In this document: in pieces, positions 11,070-21,665 of the stretch
Position numbering within the stretch: position 1 is the stretch's first letter
How the letters are laid out: each line of letters begins with the position of its first letter
From: Viridothelium virens
Taxonomy: Eukaryota > Ascomycota > Dothideomycetes > Trypetheliales > Trypetheliaceae
Length of the DNA stretch: 64,000 nucleotides
Assembly (NCBI GenBank): GCA_010094025.1
Contig: ML991777.1
Span: 543,530-607,529, forward strand
Direction of reading: 5' to 3'
Notes under the pieces: generated by a model
Told to the model about the DNA's origin: nothing
The model's database searches: none
What the model saw: only the letters and a program-made list of their open reading frames with translations
Position numbers and translations under genes: made by a program

Positions 11070-12467
11070 GATGCCAGCAGTAGTAGCAGTGATGTCTAGT
11101 GTTTGGATCTAACACACAGCGATTCTGCGCTTCTTTGTTTCATACTATACTTGTTAAGGGAGGGCACTACAGACAGAGGCGTAGTACCTAAACCTTCTTC
11201 TTCACCTTCTTTAGGTAGCTTTAGATCTCTTCATTTCAGACTAGCAATACAATGACTTGTACACAACCTTTTGTCCCATCGAGCAGCCCGTACGATATTC
11301 TTGCTCTTAGTCGATCTTTGCAGATTATGCACCGGGATATAATTTCTCTCGGCGATGCATCTAGCCCGATTATGCTATATGCTCATTAATCAGTACAGGT
11401 CTTAGTATTACGAGCCAAATTCTTCATTTGGTGCTGTCAGTCCGACAACTTTTGCCCTATCTTGTGCTTGTTGTTCAATCTGATACCATGACTTTGAATT
11501 GGTATCGAGTCACAGACAAGAAGGATCTTTGTGAGCCATAGAACCCCTCAACCAGAAGCTCCGATGCGATAGCTGGGCGTAGCATCATTGTATCATTACT
11601 TGAATGGTCGTCATTTTAATACTTTGACAGAATAGGCGAAAACAAGTAGCATATAGCGTATGTTGCTGTCCACATCCCATTAGCACGTGGGGCTAAATGG
11701 CGCCTGGGCAAAATTGCTCCTTACTCTCAGCTCCTTCTATCCTTCCTCTCATGTCTTGATCTCGACTGCTTGAAGACGGATACTATTGCTGCTCTGTAAT
11801 GCTTAGCTTATTCCCTGAAGAATCATTCATATGAAGCAAAGGCGCGTGCAAGAAAATGCAACAATGGACTAACCAGGCCCATAAAGATCAGTTAACTACA
11901 GACTTTCCGTACTGATTAACCGGGCGGGGCATCGAAATGCGCCATGACAGCTCCATTCAACTTCCACGATAATTCTCGCTGGGCCACAAGCTCGACGAGA
12001 CTCTGCATCTGTAGCGCTCGGCAGTCATTCAATTTTTGCCATATCTTGAATCTTGATGACTACTTTGCCAAGTTGCTCGATGAACAGTGCTGCGTTTTTG
12101 AGAGGACATTAAGTCGAGTCCCCTCTTCTTTGGTGAAAATTGTCCCTCATTAGGATAATAATCTCTTAAGCTCCTTGGCAAGCTTTCTTTGTTCCCCCAA
12201 ACAAAGAAGTCTCTTTTGGTCATTGTCTCCTTTACAGCGTTCTCCAAAAGTTGTTGAGATCTTCCTTTCTCACAATCCCTAAGAGTTCCTAATGTGTGCA
12301 TCACAAATTCCTTCAGAAGTATTTCTTAACCTGATAATGCCGTATCATGGATTCTCCACTTCCAGTGTCATTCGCTCGCATCGCCATTTTGCCTGGAGCA
12401 AGCTCGGCAGACTATTCACTCGCTCATTTCGCTTCGTCGGAAGTCATTATTTCCCCCTGAATTACTT
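11070..12467. other. Intergenic region after the subtilase pair
   Basis: About 1.4 kb without a supported gene, RNA or repeat; small reading frames at 11944-12304 on both strands show no motif. Confidence 0.55.
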
Positions 12468-13811
12468 ATGACCTCACGTATTCCTGATGAGCTTCCGCTG
12501 TGTCAGGGGAGAAAGCAGTATGGCCAACGAAACAGGAGGAGAGTCGTTTGGAACCAAGTTTGGGATGGAGTTGCTCGCGTTCTTGTGCATGTAATTCTTA
12601 TTGTTGAATGGGTACAAGAGCAGCTTGAACATCTATTCTGGAGCCATTCTGATGAGCATACAGTGCTGGAACCCCGAGACATGGAAAATGGAAACGGCAA
12701 TCGGCATATGAAAACTTTTCCGGAGCCAGTCACAGACCTAAATGTTCCAGCGGTAATCCATAGTCTCAGAAAAGAAGGTGACCAAGAGCACTGCTATAAT
12801 GATCGGCTTCGTACATCTCCCCTAACGATGCCTTTGGCGCAAGATGAGATTTCGGCCATCGCTGAAGCTCCCAGGGAAGAAGCCCAATCACAAGCGCTAC
12901 ACTTTCTCACGCGTCCAATCCGGCATTTGTCGCAAGCATTGTTGGGTAAGACCCTTGGTTCTGAGGACACCACTTCTAGCTCATCATTCTGGCAGTGCAT
13001 TGGCGTGGGTCGGAGCCAAGATAGCCGCATGTCCCAAAGGAATGCACCTTCATGGGTCTTTGGGCGATCAACGCATCAGGAGGACCGAGAAGAGACGCAG
13101 AGAGGCTCCGTCAGTACATATGTTATCTCAGACAGCACATCCGAGGCGGGTTCCACGGAGCAGAAGAATGCTGACACTGCGAGGAATTGGAACGCGATTG
13201 AACTTCCGTTTTCGAATCAGCGGCTGAGTTTCTGGGTTGCCGAAGAAGGCGTCATTCGCTCGCGCGTAATTGAACAGACTGGTTTGATGCCAGAGTCCTA
13301 CCACAATCTACGAAACAAAAAATCGGATGATTCATTCGAAGTAACGACTCGTTACATTGCTGCTTATGATGAGTTTAAGCACAGCCTGACGAGCTCAGAT
13401 ATTTTACATGGGCCGTCTCAGGTGGTGGCCCCCTTTGTAACCGATACAATTCTTCCCTCCACCGTATTTTCGGATAAGTCGACCTTCAAATACTCTCAAG
13501 TCAAGAGCCCGGCTGAGAGCAAAGTTCCCAACAGAGAAGCTTGCGAGCTTTTGATGGATCCAGGGAAGTCCGCTTTACCTCCACGGCCGCGAAGTATGAG
13601 TTTAGGGTGTGAACTCGGAAGAATCTCCCTTGCGTCTCTTAGCACTGTCTACCAGTATGATCCCGAGAAGAGAGAGTTCCTGGTTCGATCGCCTGAAGAG
13701 AATAACGAACGTCCGATAACCATAGTCCGCAATTATGTGGAGGCTAACAACCGGCAGGTCGCGGAGGCGCAGCAGAAGCTGGTGGCGAATGGTGGAAAAT
13801 TTGTACGGTAG
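12468..13811 (+). CDS. Uncharacterised protein, 447 aa, one possible membrane segment
   Basis: A single open frame of 447 codons that I do not recognise. It starts with a basic head (GRKQYGQRNRRR), then a short hydrophobic stretch around residues 35-50 (VARVLVHVILIVEWV) that could be a membrane anchor or amphipathic helix. The rest is polar, Ser/Glu-rich and probably disordered, ending in a charged, helical-looking tail (VEANNRQVAEAQQKLVANGG). Length and codon use suggest a real lineage-restricted gene; no intron was needed. It is flanked by long intergenic stretches, so the context gives no hint of its role. Confidence 0.6.
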   Translation: MTSRIPDELPLCQGRKQYGQRNRRRVVWNQVWDGVARVLVHVILIVEWVQEQLEHLFWSHSDEHTVLEPRDMENGNGNRHMKTFPEPVTDLNVPAVIHSLRKEGDQEHCYNDRLRTSPLTMPLAQDEISAIAEAPREEAQSQALHFLTRPIRHLSQALLGKTLGSEDTTSSSSFWQCIGVGRSQDSRMSQRNAPSWVFGRSTHQEDREETQRGSVSTYVISDSTSEAGSTEQKNADTARNWNAIELPFSNQRLSFWVAEEGVIRSRVIEQTGLMPESYHNLRNKKSDDSFEVTTRYIAAYDEFKHSLTSSDILHGPSQVVAPFVTDTILPSTVFSDKSTFKYSQVKSPAESKVPNREACELLMDPGKSALPPRPRSMSLGCELGRISLASLSTVYQYDPEKREFLVRSPEENNERPITIVRNYVEANNRQVAEAQQKLVANGGKFVR

Positions 13812-16800
13812 GCCAATTTCTCCTGACGACTCCGTCAATAATTGCAATTTCTGATGATAATGAATGAAATGACTTCTATAAGCTACCTTGTCCTATCATC
13901 TTACCTTTCGACTCGCGTCTCCCTTTGAACAAGCCAAATAACCTAGTGATAGTGTTGCCATGAATCATCTAAGCCTGTCTACATACGGGAACACCCAGAT
14001 GTGCACTATAGCAACTCCCCTAATATCGTAGAACATCCTCAGGAAGCAGAACAGTCCTTGGACGCTTAGATATTGCACCTAGGTAGATGAAAAGGAGATC
14101 TTTTGCTCTTTAGGTAGTCAACAAGCGTTCGTCGCCCGACTTAAGACTCGACAGCGATACCGATGGGATGGCCCAAATCTGTAGGGAATTTCCCAATGCT
14201 TTTAGAGCAGTAATACTTCCGGAAATTGATTTCTTAAAGAAGTTTATGTATTCTATGGCTTGTTAGACCTGTATAGAACAGGGATTAATGAGTGGTAGGT
14301 GTTAGCTCATATTGCGAAGAGTTTGATGGAGCCTAACTTCAAGGGCACGAGATGGATAGAGAATGTACAGCTAAGACTTTCTCACTGACGAAGTTCAAAG
14401 ACAATCGCGGTAGCTGATATGTTATGAGCGCGGCTGCATTTTGTTGATATTAGGTGAGGAGCTCTCCATAGTCCGAAGGATTCCATGGGAGCCTCCGAAT
14501 TGATGGAGAAACAACAGCTTTATGAGATATATCTTGTTCACGGCTCTTGGAAGGGCCAAAGGTCGCGAGGCTCAGCATCAATTGGATGCCTGATGACTTT
14601 AGCTGGTTCGACTTTTACGATGAGGAAGGCTGAGGATGAGGGCTTGTTCGTCATTGCAGATAGTAGGTTCATCAGCTTATGATTGCACAGAGAGACATTT
14701 TGCAACTCGATTGTAAGGCGTGAAGGTATCTGCGGGTTCAACGGCGGCTATGCCAACTTAGTTGGACGCAGATGTTGCTGCAGCGGAACCATTTGGGCTG
14801 CATCGCATGAGAACAAGGGACACTGAGTAATCCAGTCAAGATGGGCGACTAGAATTGCCTCAGCTGCGGATGAATGTGGCGCGGTCCATTCGTTGCACGG
14901 CTACCGTGGAATCCACAGGGATCACCGTTCCACCGGCTCAACTCCAGAGATTTCATTCCTATGGAAGTCTTTCGAGCTCAAGAGTTCCTAGACTACCCAG
15001 TCATTTCCTCCATATCCTGAGAGGCTGACACATGAAGACTGACTCGATAAGTGATGCCCTGTCGATGGTAGCGATCTCTGAATAGGACTTTAGGATCGTG
15101 AAAGACCCGCTGTTTTGAGAGCAAACATGTGCTCTAACAATATAAGGCAAGTGCCGAGAGAATGCGCCGACTATTCGGTCCTTTGGCAGTACTCTGGAAC
15201 TTGAAGTAGCCACCAGAACCGTGGCAACTTGCTGTCAATGGCTTTGCGAGGAAGATGAGAGGGACATCGGGATCGCGGGTTCAAAGTTTTGGCGGAGTAG
15301 GCTCAAAATTCAGAAACTTTGTTCTAAATTATCACTGCCCACTAGAAGATCCTCCGTGCCACCTCGGTATTCGCTTGAGCCTCGCCATTCAAATTCTCCA
15401 ACCCATCAAATCCTCAGAATCATTCCGCACTATGCATTTCGGGTACCCCAATGTAACCCAGTATCTCTCGAAAGCTAAGTCAGACTGACCTTCACCGCTC
15501 CATCGTGACACGCTGCGGTGTTTAACCACTGTGATCACTAGGCCGGAAGATCCTTCCATAGGTATTTAGATCATTAGTCGCTCGACCTTGTCCTTTAGGC
15601 TTCTTATCTGGCCCATGAGATCGCTGGCCTCGCTCGTGGTTATGGAGACAGAGACGACTGCGCGGCTCACGCCTGCTGCCCTCCCCAAACTCATTTTGGA
15701 GGGGATATAGACGTAAGGTACGTTCTTGTCCCTGCGAAGGCATTAGTACTTGTCATAACAGAAGTACCCGCGGGTTACAGACTCGCAAAGGAGAGGCAAG
15801 TGTAAGATGATCGCGAGGGGTGTTGCATCTGCAGCCAGCACGATACTAGCATGTCGTTAGCTTTACAAAAGATACGTTGGTGCGAGAATTTACAGTTCAC
15901 TTGTGCCTCTATTTAATGTTTTCGTAGCTTCGTTTGCTCCTTTCTTAAGCTGTCTGCGAGAGCTTAGAATAACTCGTAAAGTAAAGATGTGGATGCCAAA
16001 CCTGTAATTTTGTGCTTGTTGGACGATATCAAGGATCTCTTGCTGAAGATATAAAGTCAGAAGCGGGCGCATGTAACTCAAGTACGAAGTCTTACGCTCA
16101 AGGCTTCTGTAGAACAAATTAGTACGGAGCATGCACAATAAAGGTGTGGAAGGCTCACGGTCAGCGAGAGGCCATGCTGCGCTGGTATCGGCCATAGCGG
16201 AGGTCGACGCGGATGCTGGCAAGATTACTGTAACCTGCGAAAAGTATCACGGCTTTATAGCTCGCCCTTGGCGCGATGGGGAGGGTTGGAATTTGGAACG
16301 GGTGTGCGTGGGGAAGATGGAATTCGCGAAAGTTTGCTGGTGAAATTCAGAGCTCGATTCGGCTAATTCAAATGTGGAAAAGCGTGGTACCCTATCTGCG
16401 CAAGGGTATGGTGGTACGTGCATCGTCATGGTCTTAAGCGGAAGGCGGTTGGAAGTTAGAACTGACTTAGCGCCTCGGCCAGAAATCTCAGTACTCACCA
16501 TCAAGTGCCAAGTACGGAGTAGGCACACCGCAGCCAAGACACGACATGGAGGAGGCGATCAGGGCCGCGGACGCCTACCACTCAGTATAATTCTAAAGAT
16601 CATCCTAGAGGTGCTTAGAGATCACGACTGATCCTCCAGCTGTCACGCCCAGACCGAGCTTCACGGCCTTGATATGACGAAAATTTCACGCGAGCACTGT
16701 AAGCCGAAGAGCTAGGCCACAAAGCAAAACGGTCTCGGCAAGCTTAGTCTTCTTCTTCCCTATTTGAGCTTTTCCGTGTGTTCGTCTTTCTCCACAGCAT

Positions 16801-16857
16801 TCCAGTAAATCTTTCCCCGTGCCATTGTTCTCCCCAAAACCTCATCATTTAGCAATC
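13812..16857. other. 3-kb gene-poor stretch
   Basis: Only short reading frames on both strands (longest about 110 codons), none with a recognisable motif or signal peptide. I see no inverted repeat, tRNA or rRNA. It may hold decayed sequence; nothing can be assigned. Confidence 0.5.
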
Positions 16858-17952
16858 ATGTCTGGTATTCCAGTCGACTGGGAGTTTTTCGAACATCTGC
16901 GCTCCCCACCTGCTATAGTAGCATTCGTCATTATTTTTGTTGCCATCCTCTATGCTGCTCTCCAAGATACTCCCCATGACCCTTTTAAGTCTCTCCTTTC
17001 TCTCCTTTCCCCCAAATTCAACACAGAAATCACATCTCTGCGCATCTATCCTATCAAATCCTGCCGCGGCATCCCTGTCACTTCTCGCAAACTTCTGAAA
17101 ACAGGCCTCTTTCTTGATCGCAACTGGATGTTCGTTGACGCCGCTACCAACAAATTCATCACCATTCGTCAGCACAGCAAAATGACGCTTATCGATACGG
17201 CCCTCTCTGACGACCAGCTTCACATCTCCATCCGTGGAACCGGAACCCAGATCTCCATCCTCGCCCCGCCACCCCTAGAATGGCTGCAGGAGAACTGCGT
17301 CCTATGCTCCGACGTCGAGATCTGGGGCGACAAGACCGACGCCTGGATGTATCCCGCCGATCTCACCAAACCCTTCGGCGCCCTTCTCGGCCCCGAGATC
17401 CGCCTCGTCTATAAAGCCGCTTCCCAACCACGCCTCTGCGACGCGAACGGCTCCCCCGAGCTACTCGGCCGCATGCAGAACCACCACTTCGCCGACATGA
17501 TGAGCGTGCTCGTCGGGTCCGAGGCCTCTCTCGCCGAGCTCAATAGGCGCCTCGCCGCGGGCGGCCATGATGAGCTGACTATTGAGCGGTTCCGCCCGAA
17601 TATCATCGTGCGAGGGGGCGAGCCCTGGAGCGAGGATCGCTGGAAGCGGTTACGGATTTACACGCCGGGTGTGAGGACGTTCGATCAGTCCTTGAAGTTG
17701 GATTGTCCGGCGAGGTGTCTGAGGTGCCAGGTGCCGAATGTGAATCCTGAGACGGGGGTAAAGCATGATGCACAGCCGTGGAAGACGTTGTGTGAATATC
17801 GGCGGATTGATCTGGGCTTCAAGGGGAAGCCCGTATTTGGGATGTTGTGCGTGCCGGCAAATGAGGGGGTGATAGAGGTGGGAATGCGATTGGAAGTCGT
17901 GGAGACCACGGGAAAGCATCATTACACAGTAGCCCATTTCAAGGATCTTTAA
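16858..17952 (+). CDS. MOSC-domain protein, mARC-like, N-terminally membrane-anchored
   Basis: Predicted molybdenum-cofactor-binding oxidoreductase of the mARC/YcbX type, 364 residues, no intron. After a short head there is one membrane segment (about 20-37, IVAFVIIFVAILYAAL). The MOSC N-terminal beta-barrel starts at ITSLRIYPIKSCRGI (about 61-75) and contains FLDRNWMFVD. The C-terminal MOSC domain holds IERFRPNIIVRGGEPWSED and the cysteine-containing stretch LDCPARCLRCQVPNVNPETG, where the family places its cofactor-ligating Cys. In family members with this anchor the protein sits in the outer mitochondrial membrane; that location is inferred. I chose ATG 16858 (MSGIPVDW), the first ATG in frame. 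Confidence 0.88.
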   Translation: MSGIPVDWEFFEHLRSPPAIVAFVIIFVAILYAALQDTPHDPFKSLLSLLSPKFNTEITSLRIYPIKSCRGIPVTSRKLLKTGLFLDRNWMFVDAATNKFITIRQHSKMTLIDTALSDDQLHISIRGTGTQISILAPPPLEWLQENCVLCSDVEIWGDKTDAWMYPADLTKPFGALLGPEIRLVYKAASQPRLCDANGSPELLGRMQNHHFADMMSVLVGSEASLAELNRRLAAGGHDELTIERFRPNIIVRGGEPWSEDRWKRLRIYTPGVRTFDQSLKLDCPARCLRCQVPNVNPETGVKHDAQPWKTLCEYRRIDLGFKGKPVFGMLCVPANEGVIEVGMRLEVVETTGKHHYTVAHFKDL

Positions 17953-18441
17953 GAGGAGAGTTATTCCGCTGTTTGACGCGACTTGTAGTTTTTGAGCATT
18001 GGATGACTGATGATCCACGTGATGGCATGAATTTATTGTTTTGGCACAATGTGCAGTTAGTATAGCACACACTAAAGCCCTTCGCTCTTCTCATGCCATG
18101 TGGATGAATAGGTGTGGAAGTACAGGTTTCGACATTGACGGACTAGTCGTTATCTACCTACGATGTCGCTGCTATCGTACCACTACTTAGTTCCAGTGCG
18201 ATGATACGAGATAATGCGCCGCTGATCCGCCCAAAAAAATTAAGATTGTGACCAGAAAATACAAGTTTTGAATCAGAGACAGCCGAATGATCACCTGCAG
18301 CTGTCGGTTATCCTAGTTTGTCTCGCTTTGTAACCTAAGCTTGGACATTGACATATTGTAAATGCAATATTCACTGCCTCTTGTTCCTTGAGATTAATGT
18401 TGCGGCCAGATCGCTAGTGGGTAATGAAGAGGAGCCCCCGT
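17953..18441. other. Convergent 3' region between the MOSC gene and the V-ATPase gene
   Basis: Nothing beyond the two transcript ends is seen. Confidence 0.55.
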
Positions 18442-19317
18442 CTAGCAGGTCGCGTCTTGGCCTGCGCGCGAGTTCATGAGCAGGGCGACGATGAGACCGT
18501 AGAGACCTGAACAGTTGCCATTAGTCAAGAAACCTCAATAATATATCAAGAACATGATCATATACCGAGCACTTCAGCGAAAATGAGAATGAGGATCATC
18601 CCAACGAATAACCTTGGCTGTTGAGCTGTACCCCTGACACCGGCATCACCCACGATACCAATGGCGAAGCCCGCGGCCAGACCAGCCAAGCCGACGGAAA
18701 GACCGGCTCCGAGCTGGATAAAGCCTGTAAAGAGCGGTGTTTTCTGTTGAAGGTCATTGGAAATGAGCACCGAAACGACGAGGCCATAGATAGCAATGAT
18801 ACCAGCCATAATGACTGGGATAATGTCTGGATTCACACATTCAATTAGATTTCATGGTGAACAGCCGGCAAGTATTGAAGAACTCGTACTCTTGACAATC
18901 AAGTCAGGCCGTAGAACACCCATGGCGGAGATACCAACACCAGCTTTCGCGGTACCATAGGCAGCACCGAAGCAGGTGAAGACGATGGCTGAGGTGCAGC
19001 CCATCGCACCGAAGAATGGCTACACATCAAAAATGAATCAGTTCGCGATTCCTGAAGTGTATTCGAAGACGGTGGTCTCGAAGATTCTTTTTCTTGTGTA
19101 TTCAGGTGTATTTGGCTGAGACAAACTCACGGCATATACGGGACTGTCAAATCATCCTAATTAGCGTGGTTTCCAAGGAACATATCGGCATAAAAGTAGA
19201 GAGGACCTCTGAGTCACGAGGAGGGGCAAACGTATTCTCGAGAAGGAAAGCTTATCGCAGCCTGTCCTCTCCCGCAGAAGCAGGACTTGTGGGAACTCAC
19301 CAAAGATCGGTAGACAT
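18442..19317 (-). CDS. VMA3: V-type proton ATPase 16-kDa proteolipid subunit c, five exons
   Basis: Membrane rotor subunit of the vacuolar proton pump. Minus-strand exons are 19301-19317, 19131-19143, 18890-19019, 18566-18826 and 18442-18506, giving 161 residues, the normal length. All junction phases agree. The sequence opens MSTDLCPVYAPFFGAMG and shows four membrane segments with the Gly-rich repeat pattern ([35 protein letters not shown]). The essential proton-binding Glu is in ILIFAEVLG, followed by [10 protein letters not shown] across the last intron. The exon sizes are notable: the first coding exon is 17 nt and the second 13 nt. The subunit assignment is firm; c versus c' is decided by the start and length. 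Confidence 0.95.
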
Positions 19318-21665
19318 TGTGAAAGACGGTCTGAGATAGGCGGGGAGAAGTGCGTTCTCGTAGAAAACTTCAAATGATGGAAGTAGTAGATGAGACGGAC
19401 TGGAGGAGCTGGCGACGTAGATGTAGTCGTGGGTGTTGGTGGACGATGATGGGTTGACTGACTGCAAAGTCCAGGTGGCTTTGACTAGAGCAGCCCACGT
19501 GATCGTGGCGGGGATGAGTAAGGCAACCCCTAGCAAACACACTTCATCTCTTCGACACTTCGACACCCACTAAGCCAGGACTCACTGCTGCATTCATCCT
19601 TGAATTTCAGCGCCATTTGCATCTCTATATCTTGGTGGCCGATGCCTCCATCTCAATGTATAGGAAATACACAGGTTTTGATGTTATCTGTCCCTTTGAC
19701 TATGTCTTATTTCGTCGTACATTCCACTCCTTTAACCATAATGCCTGATATCTCATACAATACCCCTTGAAAAAATTAGAAAAGAATGGGAACGAAATTA
19801 TTAATCTCCAGCCTTTTTATCTCATTTTCCCTAAACTTCTATCGCATCGATGCTACCCTGGATCGAGCTGGACCACCATCAGGATTCGGCTACTGTGCCG
19901 CCATCGACAGGCACAATGCTTAACCGACGAGATTTTCTCCCTATCCCCTCGGTGGATCCCCATTACCGCTATTCAATGCTCTCATATGGGGTTCAATCCC
20001 AAATTAGGGAGTTTGGATCTACACTGTGCATGCTTTGAGGTTTGTCAGTGTTCCTTACAAGTCCCTAGTGAAAGGACTTGCAATACGATCCCACGGTCGC
20101 GTCGCATTTTTACTGCAAACTCTTCCAATAGACAGCACATTAAAATTTGGACTCTTCTACTATAGTCTTTTTGCTATGGCCAAGTCGGACTAATTTAGAT
20201 ACCTAAGCTCACTTATTGCACAGTGTATGTCGCGGTCTGATATATGCCAAATTAGACTTCTTCCGCAATTTAAAGATGTGAATGGCTAAATAGTAGCAGG
20301 TCTGCCAGACGAGACAATCCGGGAATCGAGACTGTATGCCAGGATAGAAACTCTCTCCCGTATACCAGGGTACGAATGGAATGGTTTCCAGCACGTGCTA
20401 TATCTCTGTCATTGTATGACACTGGTCCTTTCGTGAGTGTGATATTCATTCGGTGTCATGTATGACGAAGGGAGGAGGAACCTCGCGCAATCAACAATAA
20501 CAAATCTCACTATGAACTCAATACGATCCTAGCCCGAACTGGTCGATTCTGATCCTCCTAGTTGACTCAATCAACCTTGTCTCAACCTCTCACGCGACAA
20601 TATTGCGCGTTTTGTTGACAATTGAAGACAGGGTTTTCAAGACCTCACAGACTTGACTCTCACCATCTCGATCTAGCCTCATTTTCAAACAAGAAACGCG
20701 GGTCATTCTCTTGCTCAGAAAGACTCACTACGACTCGACTCACACAACTCTCCGAATTCTTATATCGGCCATCCGCGCGTTTGCCTTGCGATGGTCTAGA
20801 CAAAAATTCCGATTCTAACCGCTGATTTGTCGCTTGACCACCCAGTATACTGTGTGCAATTCACCGTCTTCCAAGTGCAAATCTGCTGACCTGCCAACTG
20901 TACGCCACGGCCGGGGTTCCCGCCGCAAGATCACTCAACTTGCGCCCCTCCCAACGCATTATCCGTGCTGAAACCGGTAGAAATAAAGAACCCCCCGAAA
21001 TCGGGTTTCCATAATAGGTGCTTGCTCTCCGCGCTTCAGTGATTTGAAGCATAAGGGTCGACCAGCTGATTTGTTTATCCTGCCACGGTAGCACTGGACA
21101 AGGCAGTGAAAACACGCATATCACACTCGCATCGACTCATTGCTTTGTTGTCAGCGCTTGCTTCAGTGCAGATCACGAAACGCCTGTCACTCCACTTTCT
21201 GCCTACTCGCCTGTCTGATCGTTCTCTACCGACCATAGCTTCTCTCTACCATATCTTCTACCTCAATCATCACATCCTCGACATACTTTATAGGCCTCTA
21301 CTACTCCGCAAACGGCGATCGAACATCATCCGAACATCTCTTGCGATTACTCGCTTATCAAGTCTCATCACTAGGCACTCATCGCCTTTATCTCTCATCC
21401 TCACGTGGTTGACTAATTGCTGTTTACCAATCCTCACCTGTATCAGCTTCACGAACAGGCGCGATCACAGAGACGACTTATCTATATCAGTGCTCGGCCC
21501 TCTCGAAGCTCAACTTCTACCATAACTTGCCTACGAGTCCAATCCTCATTTTGAGCTATCGGTTCAATAACTGCATTTGTCTAATAGTCTTTGTTCAGCA
21601 ATCCTACCTCAGAGGCTACCACAGCCTACGCATACCACAGATCTTGTATATCTAGTTCTACGCCC
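19318..21665. other. Divergent promoter region with a long pyrimidine-rich leader
   Basis: 2.35 kb between VMA3 (minus) and the 652-aa gene (plus). The last 1 kb is rich in CT tracts and contains open frames (for example 21106-21525) that lack any motif and look like translated leader, so the downstream gene may have a long 5' UTR with upstream ORFs. No RNA gene or repeat was seen. Confidence 0.5.

Noticed and set aside
19980-20010. GGGGTTCAATCCCA resembling a T arm
   Set aside because: No matching acceptor, D or anticodon arms nearby.
21106-21525. 139-codon plus-strand frame
   Set aside because: Leu/Ser/Thr/Arg-rich translation of a CT-rich leader; no homologue-like features.
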